A stretch of DNA of 64,000 bases from Gordonia paraffinivorans NBRC 108238 (GCF_000344155.1 NZ_BAOQ01000034.1:1-64000), one strand, 5' to 3'. Positions 28,354 to 37,762 are shown, counted from the first letter of the stretch. Numbers and translations are program-made. Notes: generated by a model from the sequence alone, not told the origin.

Positions 28354-29049
28354 ATGAGCGCCGCCGGCGTCAAGGTCCTGGCCTTCGACACCTTCGGAAC
28401 GGTCACCGACTGGTTCACCGGCATCTCCGGGGCCGTCGCCCGAATCCTGCCCGAGGTCGACGCCGCCGAGTTCACCCGCGAGTGGCGCCGCCGTTATGCG
28501 CCGATCCTCGCCCGTGTCGAGTCGGGAGAACTCGGCTGGCGCGGCCTCGACGACCTGCAGACCGAGACCCTCCACGACGTCGCGACACTGTTCGGCGTCG
28601 CACCGGACGACGACCAGGTCCGAGCCCTGGTGCGTGCGTGGCGGACGATCCCCGGCTGGCCCGACGCCGCCGAGGGCATCCGCCGGCTCAAGCGAGGATT
28701 CATCGTGTGCGCGCTCAGCAATGGCAGCGTGGCGCTTCTGACCGACATGGCCCGGCACAACGACTTCGCCTGGGACGTCATCGGCGGTTCCGACCTCTGG
28801 CACCACTACAAGCCCGCGCGTGAGACCTACTGCGGCCTGGCCGAGCTGCTCGAGGTGCAGCCGTCCGAGGTGATGATGGTGGCCACTCACCAGAACGACC
28901 TCGACGCGGCACGCTCGTTCGGGCTGCGCACCGCGTTCGTCGAACGCCCCGACGAGTGGGGCGGTGCACCCAAGGACGACTCGGGATCACCGGACAACGA
29001 CGTCCACGCGACGGATCTGCTCGATCTGGCGCGCCGGTTGGGCTGCTGA
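28354..29049 (+). CDS. HAD-superfamily hydrolase, haloacid dehalogenase type II-like
   Basis: 231 residues. HAD motif I is FDTFGTVTDW (nucleophile Asp11), motif II is ALSNGS, motif III Lys is in HHYKPARETY, and motif IV falls around VATHQNDLDAARSFG. The DTFGTVxDW start and overall length match L-2-haloacid dehalogenases, which remove halide from 2-haloacids. Several family members act on other substrates, so dehalogenase activity is a guess. It starts 31 bases after the phosphoesterase stop. Confidence 0.82.
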   Translation: MSAAGVKVLAFDTFGTVTDWFTGISGAVARILPEVDAAEFTREWRRRYAPILARVESGELGWRGLDDLQTETLHDVATLFGVAPDDDQVRALVRAWRTIPGWPDAAEGIRRLKRGFIVCALSNGSVALLTDMARHNDFAWDVIGGSDLWHHYKPARETYCGLAELLEVQPSEVMMVATHQNDLDAARSFGLRTAFVERPDEWGGAPKDDSGSPDNDVHATDLLDLARRLGC

Positions 29050-29071
29050 GGACCGGACGGCGGGAGGAACG

Positions 29072-29263
29072 GTGACCCTCGACGAGCTCCGACGCTGGGA
29101 GGATCTCGGGGCGTCCTGGCGGGTGGTCCACCGCGACTCGGGAGGGGTCACCGTCGCGCTGCTGCGGTGCGACGGCGGCGAAGAGGTGGACCGCTTCCAC
29201 TCCGACGACGCGGAGATCATCGCCCACATCGGCGACCGACTCTCGTCCGAACCGGACGACTGA
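29072..29263 (+). CDS. small conserved actinobacterial protein, unknown function
   Basis: 63 residues, VTLDELRRWEDLGASWRVVH then SGGVTVALLRCDGGEEVDRFHSDD and an acidic end. Predicted to be a compact alpha/beta protein with no transmembrane segment. GTG at 29072 has an excellent GGGAGGAAC site. It follows the HAD gene by 22 bases and ends before a terminator. Unrecognised function. Confidence 0.75.
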   Translation: MTLDELRRWEDLGASWRVVHRDSGGVTVALLRCDGGEEVDRFHSDDAEIIAHIGDRLSSEPDD

Positions 29264-29279
29264 CACTCTCGGATACGAG

Positions 29280-29312
29280 GAGACCCCGGTCGCTTTCGCG
29301 GACCGGGGTCTC
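29280..29312 (+). terminator. terminator hairpin
   Basis: GAGACCCCGGTC (29280-29291) pairs with GACCGGGGTCTC (29301-29312) around a 9-base loop and is followed by TCTCTGCTGTGTC. It closes the ponA2-side plus-strand genes. Confidence 0.85.
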
Positions 29313-29366
29313 TCTGCTGTGTCTCAACCAACACATTCTGTGTCGACCGGCGGACCCGGTCTCTTG

Positions 29367-29440
<74 letters not shown>

Positions 29441-29651
29441 TGGCGGTTTAGCCTGCGATAGCTTATACCCCACCCCCGCGAAGTACTAAATCGCCTGGTC
29501 AAACCTGTGCCGGAAGTGGCCGAAACGCTGTGCGGTGCGTGTCCGAGGGTGCATTCTCGGCTACGTTCGACCCGCTTCATCACCCACGGCGCCGTCGCGG
29601 AGCGCTCTCGAAGAGGGCGGCGGCGGCGCTCTCAGAGCGAAAGGACTCCTC

Positions 29652-30077
29652 ATGAGCTCCCCGACCGACAAGCAGATCGACTCTGCTGCGAAGCAGGGAT
29701 TCGCCTTCGGCATCTCGATCGTCGCCGCGGCACTGCTGTTCGTCGCCGGCCTGGTGTCGATCTTCCAGGGCATCTCCGCCATCGCCAACGACGAGCTGTT
29801 CGTCATCGGCCCGAACTACATCTTCGAGTTCAACCTCACCGCGTGGGGCTGGATTCACCTGATCCTGGGCATCATCGGCGTCCTGATCGCCGGCGGCCTC
29901 GCACTCGGCGCCGACTGGGCCCGCGTCGCCGCCATCGTCATCGCATCGCTGTCGATCGTCGTGCAGTTCCTCTGGCTGCCGTACTATCCCGCGTGGGCGA
30001 TCCTGATCATCGTCCTGGATCTCATCGTCATCTGGGCGGTGTCGACCTGGGACCCCGATCGCGCCTACAACCTGTGA
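29652..30077 (+). CDS. four-helix membrane protein, DUF7144-like
   Basis: 141 residues. About four hydrophobic helices (residues 15-37, 62-82, 87-104, 110-130) fill the protein after a short polar start MSSPTDKQIDSAAKQ. The pattern WGWIHLILGIIGVLIAGGLALGADWARV is typical of the actinobacterial DUF7144-type family of unknown function. ATG at 29652 has a GAAAGGA site. No operon partner is evident. Confidence 0.75.
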   Translation: MSSPTDKQIDSAAKQGFAFGISIVAAALLFVAGLVSIFQGISAIANDELFVIGPNYIFEFNLTAWGWIHLILGIIGVLIAGGLALGADWARVAAIVIASLSIVVQFLWLPYYPAWAILIIVLDLIVIWAVSTWDPDRAYNL

Positions 30078-30195
30078 CCTGACCTCCGGGCCACAACTGA
30101 CCGATGCCGGCGACGAAGGCCGCCGGGGTGCACGACCCATCCGTCGTGCGGGCCGGACCGAACCACTGGTGATTCGGCCCCACGAAAGGAACATC

Positions 30196-30810
30196 ATGCG
30201 CGTCGTACGCACCCTGGCCGCACTTGTCGCCGGCATCGTCGTCGCCATCGGATTCGCGGCCGGGACCGGTTCCGCGGCCGCGGCCCCGCTGGCACCGGTG
30301 CAGAATCTCGAGGTGGATCGTTACCTCGGCAAGTGGTGGCAACTGGCCACCGTCCCGTCGTTCTGGGGCGTCACATGCGCCCGCGACACCAGCGCCTTCT
30401 ACACCCGTATCGACGCGAAGACCATCGGCGTCGACAACCAGTGCACCGGCCCCACCGGTATGCGCGGCGGCGTCGTCGGACGCGCGACCGTCGTGGACAC
30501 GACGTCGAATGCCGCTCTGAGCGTGCGCTTCCCGCAGACCCCCGCGAGCATCAACCCGAACGGGGCACCGAACTACATCGTCGCCCATCTCGAGGACGGC
30601 GACTCCCCGGACGCGCCCTACAAGTACTCGATCGTCGGCGACCCGAGCCGCGCGTCGGGATTCCTCCTCTCCCGCGACAAGGTGGTGTCCGACGCCGAAT
30701 TGCGCCGCCTCACCAAGGAGATCGAGCGGGTTGGCTTCAACCCGTGCACGTTCCTGATCTCGCCGACCACCGGCGGACGAAACGACTACTCGCCGCTGTG
30801 CGCCATCTGA
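30196..30810 (+). CDS. secreted lipocalin-family protein
   Basis: 204 residues. A signal peptide (about 1-29, ending AAGTGSAAAA) precedes a lipocalin barrel that begins with the family GxW motif (VDRYLGKWWQLATVPS) and has two likely disulfides (CARDTSAFYTR, NQCTGP and NPCTFL, PLCAI). It resembles Blc-type bacterial lipocalins that bind lipids or other hydrophobic molecules, but without a lipobox it should be released or remain wall-associated. ATG at 30196 follows GAAAGGA. Confidence 0.88.
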   Translation: MRVVRTLAALVAGIVVAIGFAAGTGSAAAAPLAPVQNLEVDRYLGKWWQLATVPSFWGVTCARDTSAFYTRIDAKTIGVDNQCTGPTGMRGGVVGRATVVDTTSNAALSVRFPQTPASINPNGAPNYIVAHLEDGDSPDAPYKYSIVGDPSRASGFLLSRDKVVSDAELRRLTKEIERVGFNPCTFLISPTTGGRNDYSPLCAI

Positions 30811-30906
30811 ACCGCCGGGGCACCGTCTGATCCCACAGTGGCGTCGCCGAATCCCGCACACCGTGCGCGATCACGCACCACCTGACGGGCAGACCTCTCA
30901 CAGAGA

Positions 30907-30944
30907 ATTCAGGGCAAGCACCCGAGGTGGTGCTTGCCCTGAAT
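30907..30944. terminator. bidirectional terminator between lipocalin and AraC genes
   Basis: ATTCAGGGCAAGCACC (30907-30922) and its perfect inverted copy at 30929-30944 enclose a 6-base loop, just after the stop of the minus-strand AraC gene and downstream of the lipocalin gene. Confidence 0.85.
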
Positions 30945-30948
30945 CGTC

Positions 30949-31419
30949 TCAGCTGGCTTCGGCCTTGGTGGCCGCCGCGGCCCGGCGGTACTCGTCCGGG
31001 GTCATCCCGTACTTCGCGCGGAACCGGTTTCGCATCGTCGCGGTCGACGCGAAGCCCGATGCGTGTGCGATTGCTTCGAGCTTGAGGTTGCCGGGACCGG
31101 TGAGGAGCCTCCGCGCCCACTCGAGACGACGCTCGGCGATCATCTCGGCCAGCGACGTCGGGCTCCCGGCCAGGACCCGGTACAGGTGACGCCGGCTCAC
31201 GTGGAGTTGCCGGGCGATGACCTCCACACTGAAGTCCGGATCACGGAAATTGCGCTCGATGAGGTCGGCGACGGCGGCGCGCAAGTACCGCTCACTCGTC
31301 CGCAGATCCGACACCCCGGCCCGGGAGAGCGGTTCGCGTTGCGAAACGGCACCTCCGACGGGCCTCGTCAGCTGCACGTCACGACCATTGGCACCTGGGC
31401 CCACGTGATTCCCTTCCAT
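30949..31419 (-). CDS. AraC/XylS-family regulator, DNA-binding domain only
   Basis: 156 residues from the ATG at 31419 (a TTG at 31443 would add 8). The AraC domain spans about 50-150, with two helix-turn-helix units: FSVEVIARQLHVSRRHLYRVL and LEAIAHASGFASTATMRNRFRAKYGMTPDEYRR. The N-terminal effector domain found in most family members is absent; only about 45 residues precede the DNA-binding part. It may respond through protein contacts or be constitutive. Target unknown. Confidence 0.85.
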   Translation of the reverse strand: MEGNHVGPGANGRDVQLTRPVGGAVSQREPLSRAGVSDLRTSERYLRAAVADLIERNFRDPDFSVEVIARQLHVSRRHLYRVLAGSPTSLAEMIAERRLEWARRLLTGPGNLKLEAIAHASGFASTATMRNRFRAKYGMTPDEYRRAAAATKAEAS

Positions 31420-31608
31420 GAGAGAGGTTATGCTCCCACCCAATCTGAGACACTACCGACGGGCCAGGTGCCGGTCTTGGGCCTTAGGTCCCAATTCGGA
31501 AGGACCTTGTCACGGGATTGTGCTGCGAAAATGCCCACCTTCGTACTCACACGCGTCGGGTCGGGCAGGTCGGCCGTCGACCCGGGTCTTCCGTCGTAGG
31601 GTGAGGAT

Positions 31609-32679
31609 GTGAGCACGCAGGACCCGGCCGCCAGGGCGATCGCGCTGCGATCCGAGGCGTACCGGATCGCCGACGAGATCCTCTACCCGGCCGCCGGCGA
31701 GGTCGACCGCTCCGGCGTCATCCCGCACTCGCACTGGCGGGCGCTGGCCGAGGCCGGACTCTTCGGCATCGCCGCGCCGCCCGAGGCCGGCGGCCCCGGG
31801 CTGGAATTCCCCCAGGTCATCGAGATCCTCGAGGTCCTGGCCAGCGGCTGCCTGTCGACGTCGTTCGCCTGGCTCCAGCACCACGGGGTCGTCATCTCCC
31901 TCTCCCGCTCGACTAACACCGCCCTGCGCGAGGAGTTGCTCGACGCCACGGTCAGTGGCCGGCTCCGCGCCGGTGTGGCGTTCTCCGGCGCCGTGCGCAC
32001 CCCGCCGCACATGACGGCCCGGCGGGTCGACGGCGGTTGGGTGCTGAGCGGGCACTCCCCGTTCGTCAGCGGCTGGGACATCGTCGACCTCTTCCAGATC
32101 TCCGCTCGCGACGTGGACACCGACGACGTCGTCGCCACGATCCTGCCGCTCACCGACCTGCGCAACCGGGTGCGGGTCATCCCGATGCAGCTGTCGGCCG
32201 CGAACGCGACCTCGACCGTGTCCCTGCACGTGGCCGACCTCTTCGTCCCCGATGCCCGGGTGGTCACCCGGGTCACCCGCGAGGACTTCTTCGCGAATCA
32301 GACCGCCGGCATCCGGATCAACGGGACGCTGCCGTTCGGGCTGATCCGCCGCTGCGCCGCGCTGTTGGACGCCTCCGCCCTCCCTCATGCCGCCCGTCGG
32401 CTGCGCGAACGCGCCGACGCCGCACGATCGGCGCTGGACACCGCGATGGGCGTGAGCGCAGACGCCCTGGTGGCGGCGCGCGCCGACGCCGCCCAACTCG
32501 CCCTCGATGCGACGTCCACGCTGGTCGCCGCGCACGGCGGGTCGTCGTTGATCCGCGGCTACGCGTCGGAGCGACTCCATCGCGAGGCGGCGTTCATCCT
32601 GGTCGCGGCGAGCCGTGCCGAGGTGAAGGACCTGCTGCTGCGGCGTTTCAGCGGACTCGACGACCCCGGCGCGGGGTAG
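31609..32679 (+). CDS. acyl-CoA dehydrogenase-like flavoprotein
   Basis: 356 residues. It has an N-terminal helical domain (FGIAAPPEAGGPGLEFPQVIEILEVLASGC), a middle beta domain (AFSGAVRTPPHMTARRVDGGWVLSGHSPFVSGW) and a C-terminal helical bundle (LVAAHGGSSLIRGYASERLHREA). The fold is acyl-CoA dehydrogenase-like, but the usual C-terminal IxGGTxE segment and a clear catalytic Glu are missing, as in monooxygenase-like or divergent FadE members. Substrate unknown. GTG at 31609. Confidence 0.8.
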   Translation: MSTQDPAARAIALRSEAYRIADEILYPAAGEVDRSGVIPHSHWRALAEAGLFGIAAPPEAGGPGLEFPQVIEILEVLASGCLSTSFAWLQHHGVVISLSRSTNTALREELLDATVSGRLRAGVAFSGAVRTPPHMTARRVDGGWVLSGHSPFVSGWDIVDLFQISARDVDTDDVVATILPLTDLRNRVRVIPMQLSAANATSTVSLHVADLFVPDARVVTRVTREDFFANQTAGIRINGTLPFGLIRRCAALLDASALPHAARRLRERADAARSALDTAMGVSADALVAARADAAQLALDATSTLVAAHGGSSLIRGYASERLHREAAFILVAASRAEVKDLLLRRFSGLDDPGAG

Positions 32680-32697
32680 CGCCGAGGGGCCTGCGGT

Positions 32698-34059
32698 TCA
32701 CCCCTTCCGGGCGGCCAGCGCGGCGTAGTCGCGCAGGAAGATCGCCTCCGCCAGCGCGATCCGCTCGATCTCTCCCGGGGCCACGCTCTCGTTGGGGGCG
32801 TGGATCAGGCACTGCGGTTCCTCTACGCCGAACAGCATGATCTCGGCGTCGGGGAACGTCTCCTGCAAGACGTTGCACAGCGGGATGGACCCGCCCTGCC
32901 CCTGGATGGCCACCTCGGTGCCGTACGCGGTCGACAACGCGTCGGTCAGCGTCTCGTAGGCCGGCCCCGACGTCGAGCCGACGAACGGCGAACCCACCGC
33001 CTCGCGCTCGAACGACACCCGGGCGTTCCACGGGGCGACACTCTCCAGGTGCGCGATCAGCGCGTCCTGCGCCTGCGTCGGATCCATGCCCGGCGGCACC
33101 CGCAGGTTGATCCGCGCCCGGGCCCGGGGCTGGACGGCCGCCGACGACCCGACCACCGGCGGACAGTCGATGCCGAGCACGGTCACCGCGGGCCGCGCCC
33201 ACACCATGTCCGACACCGTGCCCGAGCCGGCGAGGTCGACCCCGTCGAGAACCGTTGCATCCGAACGGAACTGCTCGGGCGGGTACTGGACGCCGGGCCA
33301 CTTCTGATCGGCGTCGAGGCCGGCAATGGTGGTGTTTCCGTCTTCGTCGCGCAGCGACGCGAGCATGTGGATGAGGGCGGCCAGCGCATCCGGGGCGGCG
33401 CCGCCGAACATGCCCGAGTGCATGGCCGACCCCATCGTCTCGACCGTGACGTCGACGTTCGCGATGCCGCGCAGCGTGGTCGTCAGGCTCGGCTTGCCGA
33501 CCGCGAAGTTGCCGGAGTCGGCGATGAGGATCGCGTCGGCGCGCAACAGTTCCGGGTTCTCGACGACGAAGTGCTCGAGGCCGCCGGTGCCCTGCTCCTC
33601 CGATCCCTCGCCGACGATCTTGACCGTGACGCCCAGGTCTCCGGCGAGTGCCCGGAGCGCGGTCAGGTGCACGGCGATGTTGCCCTTGCAGTCGGCGGCG
33701 CCGCGGCCGTACCAGCGACCGTCCCGCTCGGTCAATTCCCATACGGGGGAATCCCATTCGTCCTCGCCGAGCGGGGGCTGGACATCGTGGTGGAAGTACA
33801 GCAGCACGGTGGGCGCGCCCTCCGGACCCGGGATCTGTCCTGTCACCGCCTTGGAGCCGTCACTCGTCACGTGCGCGGCGACGTCGTCGAAACCCAGTTC
33901 GCCGAAGGCGCCGAGCAGCCACTCGACGATCCCGTCGCATTCCTCCGGCGGGAACTGCTTCGGGTCGTGGACCGACCGGAACGCCACCATCTCGGCCAGA
34001 TCGGATTTCGCACGAGGCATCAACTCCCGCACCCGCTCCCGCAACGTCGCGTCGTCCAT
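32698..34059 (-). CDS. M20-family metallopeptidase (dipeptidase-like)
   Basis: 453 residues. Zinc ligands and catalytic residues of the M20 fold are visible: YFHHDVQP, GRGAADCKGN (metal-bridging Asp), GEGSEEQGTGG (catalytic Glu-Glu), ADSGNF and LIHAPNESV near the end. A dimerisation lid domain lies at about 190-320. Proteins of this size are annotated as dipeptidases or N-acyl amino-acid hydrolases. It runs convergent to the acyl-CoA dehydrogenase-like gene, 18 bases away. Confidence 0.92.
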   Translation of the reverse strand: MDDATLRERVRELMPRAKSDLAEMVAFRSVHDPKQFPPEECDGIVEWLLGAFGELGFDDVAAHVTSDGSKAVTGQIPGPEGAPTVLLYFHHDVQPPLGEDEWDSPVWELTERDGRWYGRGAADCKGNIAVHLTALRALAGDLGVTVKIVGEGSEEQGTGGLEHFVVENPELLRADAILIADSGNFAVGKPSLTTTLRGIANVDVTVETMGSAMHSGMFGGAAPDALAALIHMLASLRDEDGNTTIAGLDADQKWPGVQYPPEQFRSDATVLDGVDLAGSGTVSDMVWARPAVTVLGIDCPPVVGSSAAVQPRARARINLRVPPGMDPTQAQDALIAHLESVAPWNARVSFEREAVGSPFVGSTSGPAYETLTDALSTAYGTEVAIQGQGGSIPLCNVLQETFPDAEIMLFGVEEPQCLIHAPNESVAPGEIERIALAEAIFLRDYAALAARKG

Positions 34060-34158
34060 GCGCTCTCTCCTCGGTCGGTCCGTGTCTGCGGGGTTCGCCC
34101 CTCGTCTGTGGTACCACAGCCGCCGGCGTCGACGGACACCCCGACGCCGGCGACTCGT

Positions 34159-35499
34159 TCACACCACCAGGTCGTGGACCTCCAGCTCACCGCGGTTGAT
34201 CGCGGCGGTCATCTGCACGTGATCGGCCTCGTTGAGGTCGGCGTAGGCGACGGAGAAATCGGCGATGGCGCCGGCGAAACCCTTGGTCTCCGAGAGGTAT
34301 CGGGCGATGTCGAACCGGGTGGCGGTGCGGGCGTGGTCCTGACCGAGCGCGAGTCCGCACAGCTTGGCGTACAGGGTCATGCCCTCGGGTTCGAGCGCCT
34401 CCACGACGACCGAGCCCTTACCGTCGCGCAGTTGTCGCACGTAGAAGTCGCGGCGCTTGCCGGACTCGTCGAGTCCGGTGGACCAGCCGAGGAACAGGTC
34501 GCTCGCCGCCTGCAGGAGACGCTGGCCCTCGACGACGCGCCGCCCCTGGTTGTCGAAGCCCGGCGCGGGCACGTGGTCGGCCAGGACCGAGCGCTGCGCC
34601 TCTTTGACCTGCAGGAACAGCGGGTCGTCGAGGTTCTTGCCGATCATCAGGACCACCCACGTGCGCGTGCCGACGCTGCCGACGCCCACGACCTTGAACG
34701 CGATGTCGACGATGGAGAACTGGGCGAGCAGGGTTTGGACGTGCGACGGAAGCGACGCCCGATAGGACTCGACGCGTTCGCGCACCCGGTCGGCGAGCAC
34801 GTTCGCGGTGTCGCGGGGGAACCGCTCGGCGAGCGGAACCAGCAACGGCGGATCGTTGCGGATGTGCGCCCTGCCGGCCTCGTCGATCACGCACAGCTTG
34901 GCGAGTGCCTGCGCACTGTCGCGGTGGCGGGCCTTGCGCAACGCCTTCTGGGTCCGTTTGGTCATCGAGGTGTCGAGCATGGGGCCGATCTCGGCCATCA
35001 CCGACTCGACGTCGATTCCCGCGTACCAGCAATCGAGCGTGGTCATCGAGACGCTCCGCCTGATGGTGCGGCGGTAGGCCTTTGCGACGGTCTTGGCGAT
35101 CGCGCGGTTGGTCTTGTCGTCGAACCCGTTGTTGCGCCCGGCGATCACGAAACTCGCCGCGAGTCGCTTGACGTCCCATTCGAAGGGGCCGGGATGCGTC
35201 TCGTCGAAGTCGTTGAGGTCGAAGACCATCCGGCGTTCGGGGCTGAAGAACAGGCCGAGGTTGCTCAGATGGGCGTCGCCGCAGAGCTGGGTGATGATGC
35301 CGGTGTTCGGCGTCCGCGCCAGATCGTCGGCCATCACCGCGGCCGCGCCGCGATAGAAGGTGAAAGGCGTCGCCGCCATCCTGGCGTGCCGGACCGGGAT
35401 GAGGTCGGCCACCCGATCGCGGGCCTGTGCGGCGAGGATGGCGAGCGGGTCCGCTCTCTCGCCCCTGGTGGGGCAGGCCGCCAGATCCACGGTGGTCAC
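34159..35499 (-). CDS. DUF2252 protein (kinase-fold-like)
   Basis: 446 residues starting VTTVDLAACPTRGERADP. DUF2252 hallmarks are clear: MAATPFTFYRGAAAVMADDL, CGDAHLSNLGLF, FDLNDFDETHPGPFEWDVKRLAAS, VGVGSVGTRTWVVLM and DFYVRQLRDGKGS. The HGDAHLxN and DFD-like motifs recall aminoglycoside-phosphotransferase-like kinases, but activity is not established. GTG at 35499 has a GAGGAGGAA site, which decides the start over a longer frame. Confidence 0.9.
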   Translation of the reverse strand: MTTVDLAACPTRGERADPLAILAAQARDRVADLIPVRHARMAATPFTFYRGAAAVMADDLARTPNTGIITQLCGDAHLSNLGLFFSPERRMVFDLNDFDETHPGPFEWDVKRLAASFVIAGRNNGFDDKTNRAIAKTVAKAYRRTIRRSVSMTTLDCWYAGIDVESVMAEIGPMLDTSMTKRTQKALRKARHRDSAQALAKLCVIDEAGRAHIRNDPPLLVPLAERFPRDTANVLADRVRERVESYRASLPSHVQTLLAQFSIVDIAFKVVGVGSVGTRTWVVLMIGKNLDDPLFLQVKEAQRSVLADHVPAPGFDNQGRRVVEGQRLLQAASDLFLGWSTGLDESGKRRDFYVRQLRDGKGSVVVEALEPEGMTLYAKLCGLALGQDHARTATRFDIARYLSETKGFAGAIADFSVAYADLNEADHVQMTAAINRGELEVHDLVV

Positions 35500-35564
35500 C
35501 GTCTGTTCCTCCTCGTCCGCAGCGTCCGGGCCCGGGGACCCGGAACCGGCAGAGGCCGTGCCCC

Positions 35565-36527
35565 CTACTGGTACGAGATGAACCAGGGCGTCGGCCGGAC
35601 CGCCATGGTCGCCTCGGGCGAGAAGGTCGGTGAGTCCTCCGTGTAGAAATTCTTCCAGCCCATCCACACCCCCGCGGGGAGATCGGCGAGCAATCTGCGC
35701 CATGTCTCGAGCTTCACCCCGGGCTCACCGTGCCCGTCGGCGTGGAGGACGACCTGCAGGTCGGGCCGGCCGGTCACGATCCGTTCCCGGTGGGCGAGCA
35801 TGTCCGGGTCGAATTGGTGGAGCACGAACAACTTCTGCGGCAGCCCGCGCTCGCGGACCAGCCCGGCCAGCCAGTCCGACGTCCGGTTGATCTCGTCGGC
35901 ACCCACCGATCCGATCTGGGTGAGGTGGACCTGGTCGGGCCGCAACCGCCATTCCGGGTCGAGCGCCAGGCCGACGTGCGGCTGCGCCAGCAGGTCGGCG
36001 TAACGCCGGGCCTGCGACAGGAAGTCCATCCGGCCCGGCTGGAGGTCGAGGGTCACGTACACCCCGGCCCGTCCCGCGGCCTCGACCCACGGACGCAGCT
36101 CCTCCGGGTCGATCATGTTCGTGTAGTTCGACCCCTCCCCCGGTTCGGCGGACGCGACGGTCGCGATGATCTCGAACGCCGGGATCACGGGTTCGGCGCT
36201 GAATCGCTGATAGTCGGCGGCCAGCGCGCGGACGCGCGCGATGGACTCGTCGACGCCCTGCCGTCCCAGCGGACCGAGCGCAGGGGCCCCGGGCGAGCCG
36301 TAGAGCGCGACCATCCGCCGCTTGGGGAACACGGTTCGCCCGCCGCCGGGCAGTTCCGGTGCGGCGCTCGCCGGTTCGGGGGCCTCTGCGTCGGCGGCGT
36401 CTGGGGCGCGGGCGACGACCTGCCCGGACGGCGAGGCCCCGGTCGACGATCCACCGGGAGCCGAGGCACCGAGGAGCAGTCCGGCGAGGACGCAGACGAT
36501 CGCCGCACCCATCAGGCGAAACCTCAC
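35565..36527 (-). CDS. secreted protein of unknown function, possible TIM-barrel
   Basis: 320 residues. An N-terminal hydrophobic signal (MRFRLMGAAIVCVLAGLLLGASA) and a low-complexity Ala/Pro/Ser linker (about 25-62) precede a conserved domain at about 65-320. Segments such as RMVALYGSPGAPALGPLG, PAFEIIATVAS, VYVTLDLQPGRMDFL and VGLALDPEWRL look like successive strands and catalytic loops of a barrel hydrolase, but I cannot name the family. GTG at 36527; an ATG 15 bases in is possible. Probably exported via Sec and acting at the cell envelope. Confidence 0.65.
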   Translation of the reverse strand: MRFRLMGAAIVCVLAGLLLGASAPGGSSTGASPSGQVVARAPDAADAEAPEPASAAPELPGGGRTVFPKRRMVALYGSPGAPALGPLGRQGVDESIARVRALAADYQRFSAEPVIPAFEIIATVASAEPGEGSNYTNMIDPEELRPWVEAAGRAGVYVTLDLQPGRMDFLSQARRYADLLAQPHVGLALDPEWRLRPDQVHLTQIGSVGADEINRTSDWLAGLVRERGLPQKLFVLHQFDPDMLAHRERIVTGRPDLQVVLHADGHGEPGVKLETWRRLLADLPAGVWMGWKNFYTEDSPTFSPEATMAVRPTPWFISYQ

Positions 36528-36694
36528 CCGCGCATCCCCTCCGTTCGTCGATGTACGTCGACGGTGTGGGCCGACGACCGCCCAACGTAGCAGCGACGAC
36601 CCCCCGACGACCGTCCCGCCGGTGACCGGCGACGACGCCCACTCCTGTGACCTGGTTCACCTGGCGGGATGGTCGTCGTTGTAGCGTGTGAGCC

Positions 36695-37195
36695 GTGGAT
36701 TACTGGGGTGTGATGGTCGGGTTGGGGCTCCTCGCGTCGGCGTTCGCGGTGGCGGCGTTCGTGCGCTATCGCGAGCGGGAGGCCGCAACCCTGCAGAAGC
36801 AGACTGTTCTTGCACGTGAGCTGCGCGATCTCGCCGGCGACGACGAGGTCCGGCTGGCCGCAGTGGACGAATTCTCCCTCACCATCTACCAGCGGTTGTT
36901 CTATGCGTCGGTGGTGGCGCCGTGGATTCGCAGCGCTGCCTGGGCATTCCTCGGGGCGGCGCTGACCGCGGTGGGAGCGCTCGCGGTCGACTCTCTCGAC
37001 GGGGTGTATCCCGCCGTCGTGCACATCGTCCTGATCGCGGCGTCGGCGGTCTTCGCGCTGTCGACGCTCGTCTTCGCCGGGATCGCGCTGTACCACTCGG
37101 CGTCGACCCCGCGCGTCTCCTTTCAGGACTCCTACGCCGCAGACGAGACGGTGACGCCCGCGGCCGCGCCGGAGAAGACGACTTCCGACGACTGA
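36695..37195 (+). CDS. membrane protein of unknown function
   Basis: 166 residues. Three hydrophobic helices (about 4-24, 76-98, 103-130) separated by a charged loop with an EREAATLQKQTVLARELRDLAGD coiled stretch, and an acidic C-terminal tail. No known domain is recognised. GTG start at 36695. The gene is convergent with dps and shares a 14-base-pair terminator with it. Confidence 0.65.
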   Translation: MDYWGVMVGLGLLASAFAVAAFVRYREREAATLQKQTVLARELRDLAGDDEVRLAAVDEFSLTIYQRLFYASVVAPWIRSAAWAFLGAALTAVGALAVDSLDGVYPAVVHIVLIAASAVFALSTLVFAGIALYHSASTPRVSFQDSYAADETVTPAAAPEKTTSDD

Positions 37196-37223
37196 CGCCG
37201 GTCACCGTCCTCGGCACGAGACG

Positions 37224-37256
37224 ACGAACCCCGCCGGTGCGCCCGGCGGGGTTCGT
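37224..37256. terminator. bidirectional terminator between membrane protein gene and dps
   Basis: ACGAACCCCGCCGG (37224-37237) and CCGGCGGGGTTCGT (37243-37256) form a perfect 14-base-pair stem with a 5-base loop, in a 90-base convergent gap. Confidence 0.88.
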
Positions 37257-37285
37257 CTGTGAGAGGGAGAGAGTGGTATCTCGGG

Positions 37286-37762
37286 TCAGGCGACCTGCGC
37301 CTGCCACATCCAGTGCAGCTGTTCGAGCTTCGACGCGAACGAGATGAGCAGGTCCTGGGTGACCGGATCGGCTTCCTCGGTGGTGCCGATGCGCTCACGC
37401 AGGCCGTCGATGACCGCCTTCAGGTTGGCGACGATGGATTCGACGACGTCGGTGTCCTTGGTCCAGCCCTCGCCGAATCCCTTGGTGCCGGCCGTCTTCG
37501 CGACGGTCTCGGCGCGACCGTCGGGGCTGACGCCGATCGCGGTGGCGCGCTCGGCGGCGGCGTCGGTGAACTCACGCGCGACCGTCACGAGCTCGTCGAG
37601 GTCGAGGTGCACGGAGCGGAACTGCTTGCCGACGACGTTCCAGTGCGCCTGCTTGGCGATCAGGGTGAGGTCGATGAGATCGACGAGCGTGTCCTGCAAC
37701 GCCTTGCCGGCGACCGCCTTCTGCTCGTCGCTGAGGGTGCTGGTGATGGGGTTGGTGGCCAT
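37286..37762 (-). CDS. dps: Dps-family DNA-protecting ferritin-like protein
   Basis: 158 residues. Ferroxidase residues of the Dps fold are present in KQAHWNVVGKQFRSVHLDLDE (His40, His52, Asp56; spacing as in E. coli Dps), in a four-helix bundle. It protects DNA by oxidising and storing iron with peroxide. Start at ATG 37762 (MATNPITS), after which homology begins. It lies 97 bases downstream of ohr on the same strand, suggesting a shared oxidative-stress unit. Confidence 0.93.
   Translation of the reverse strand: MATNPITSTLSDEQKAVAGKALQDTLVDLIDLTLIAKQAHWNVVGKQFRSVHLDLDELVTVAREFTDAAAERATAIGVSPDGRAETVAKTAGTKGFGEGWTKDTDVVESIVANLKAVIDGLRERIGTTEEADPVTQDLLISFASKLEQLHWMWQAQVA

Noticed and set aside
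32800..35646. 948-codon plus-strand frame opposite the M20 peptidase and DUF2252 genes
   Set aside because: Its residues are Arg/Asp/Val-rich and carry no motif, whereas both minus-strand proteins show full family signatures.
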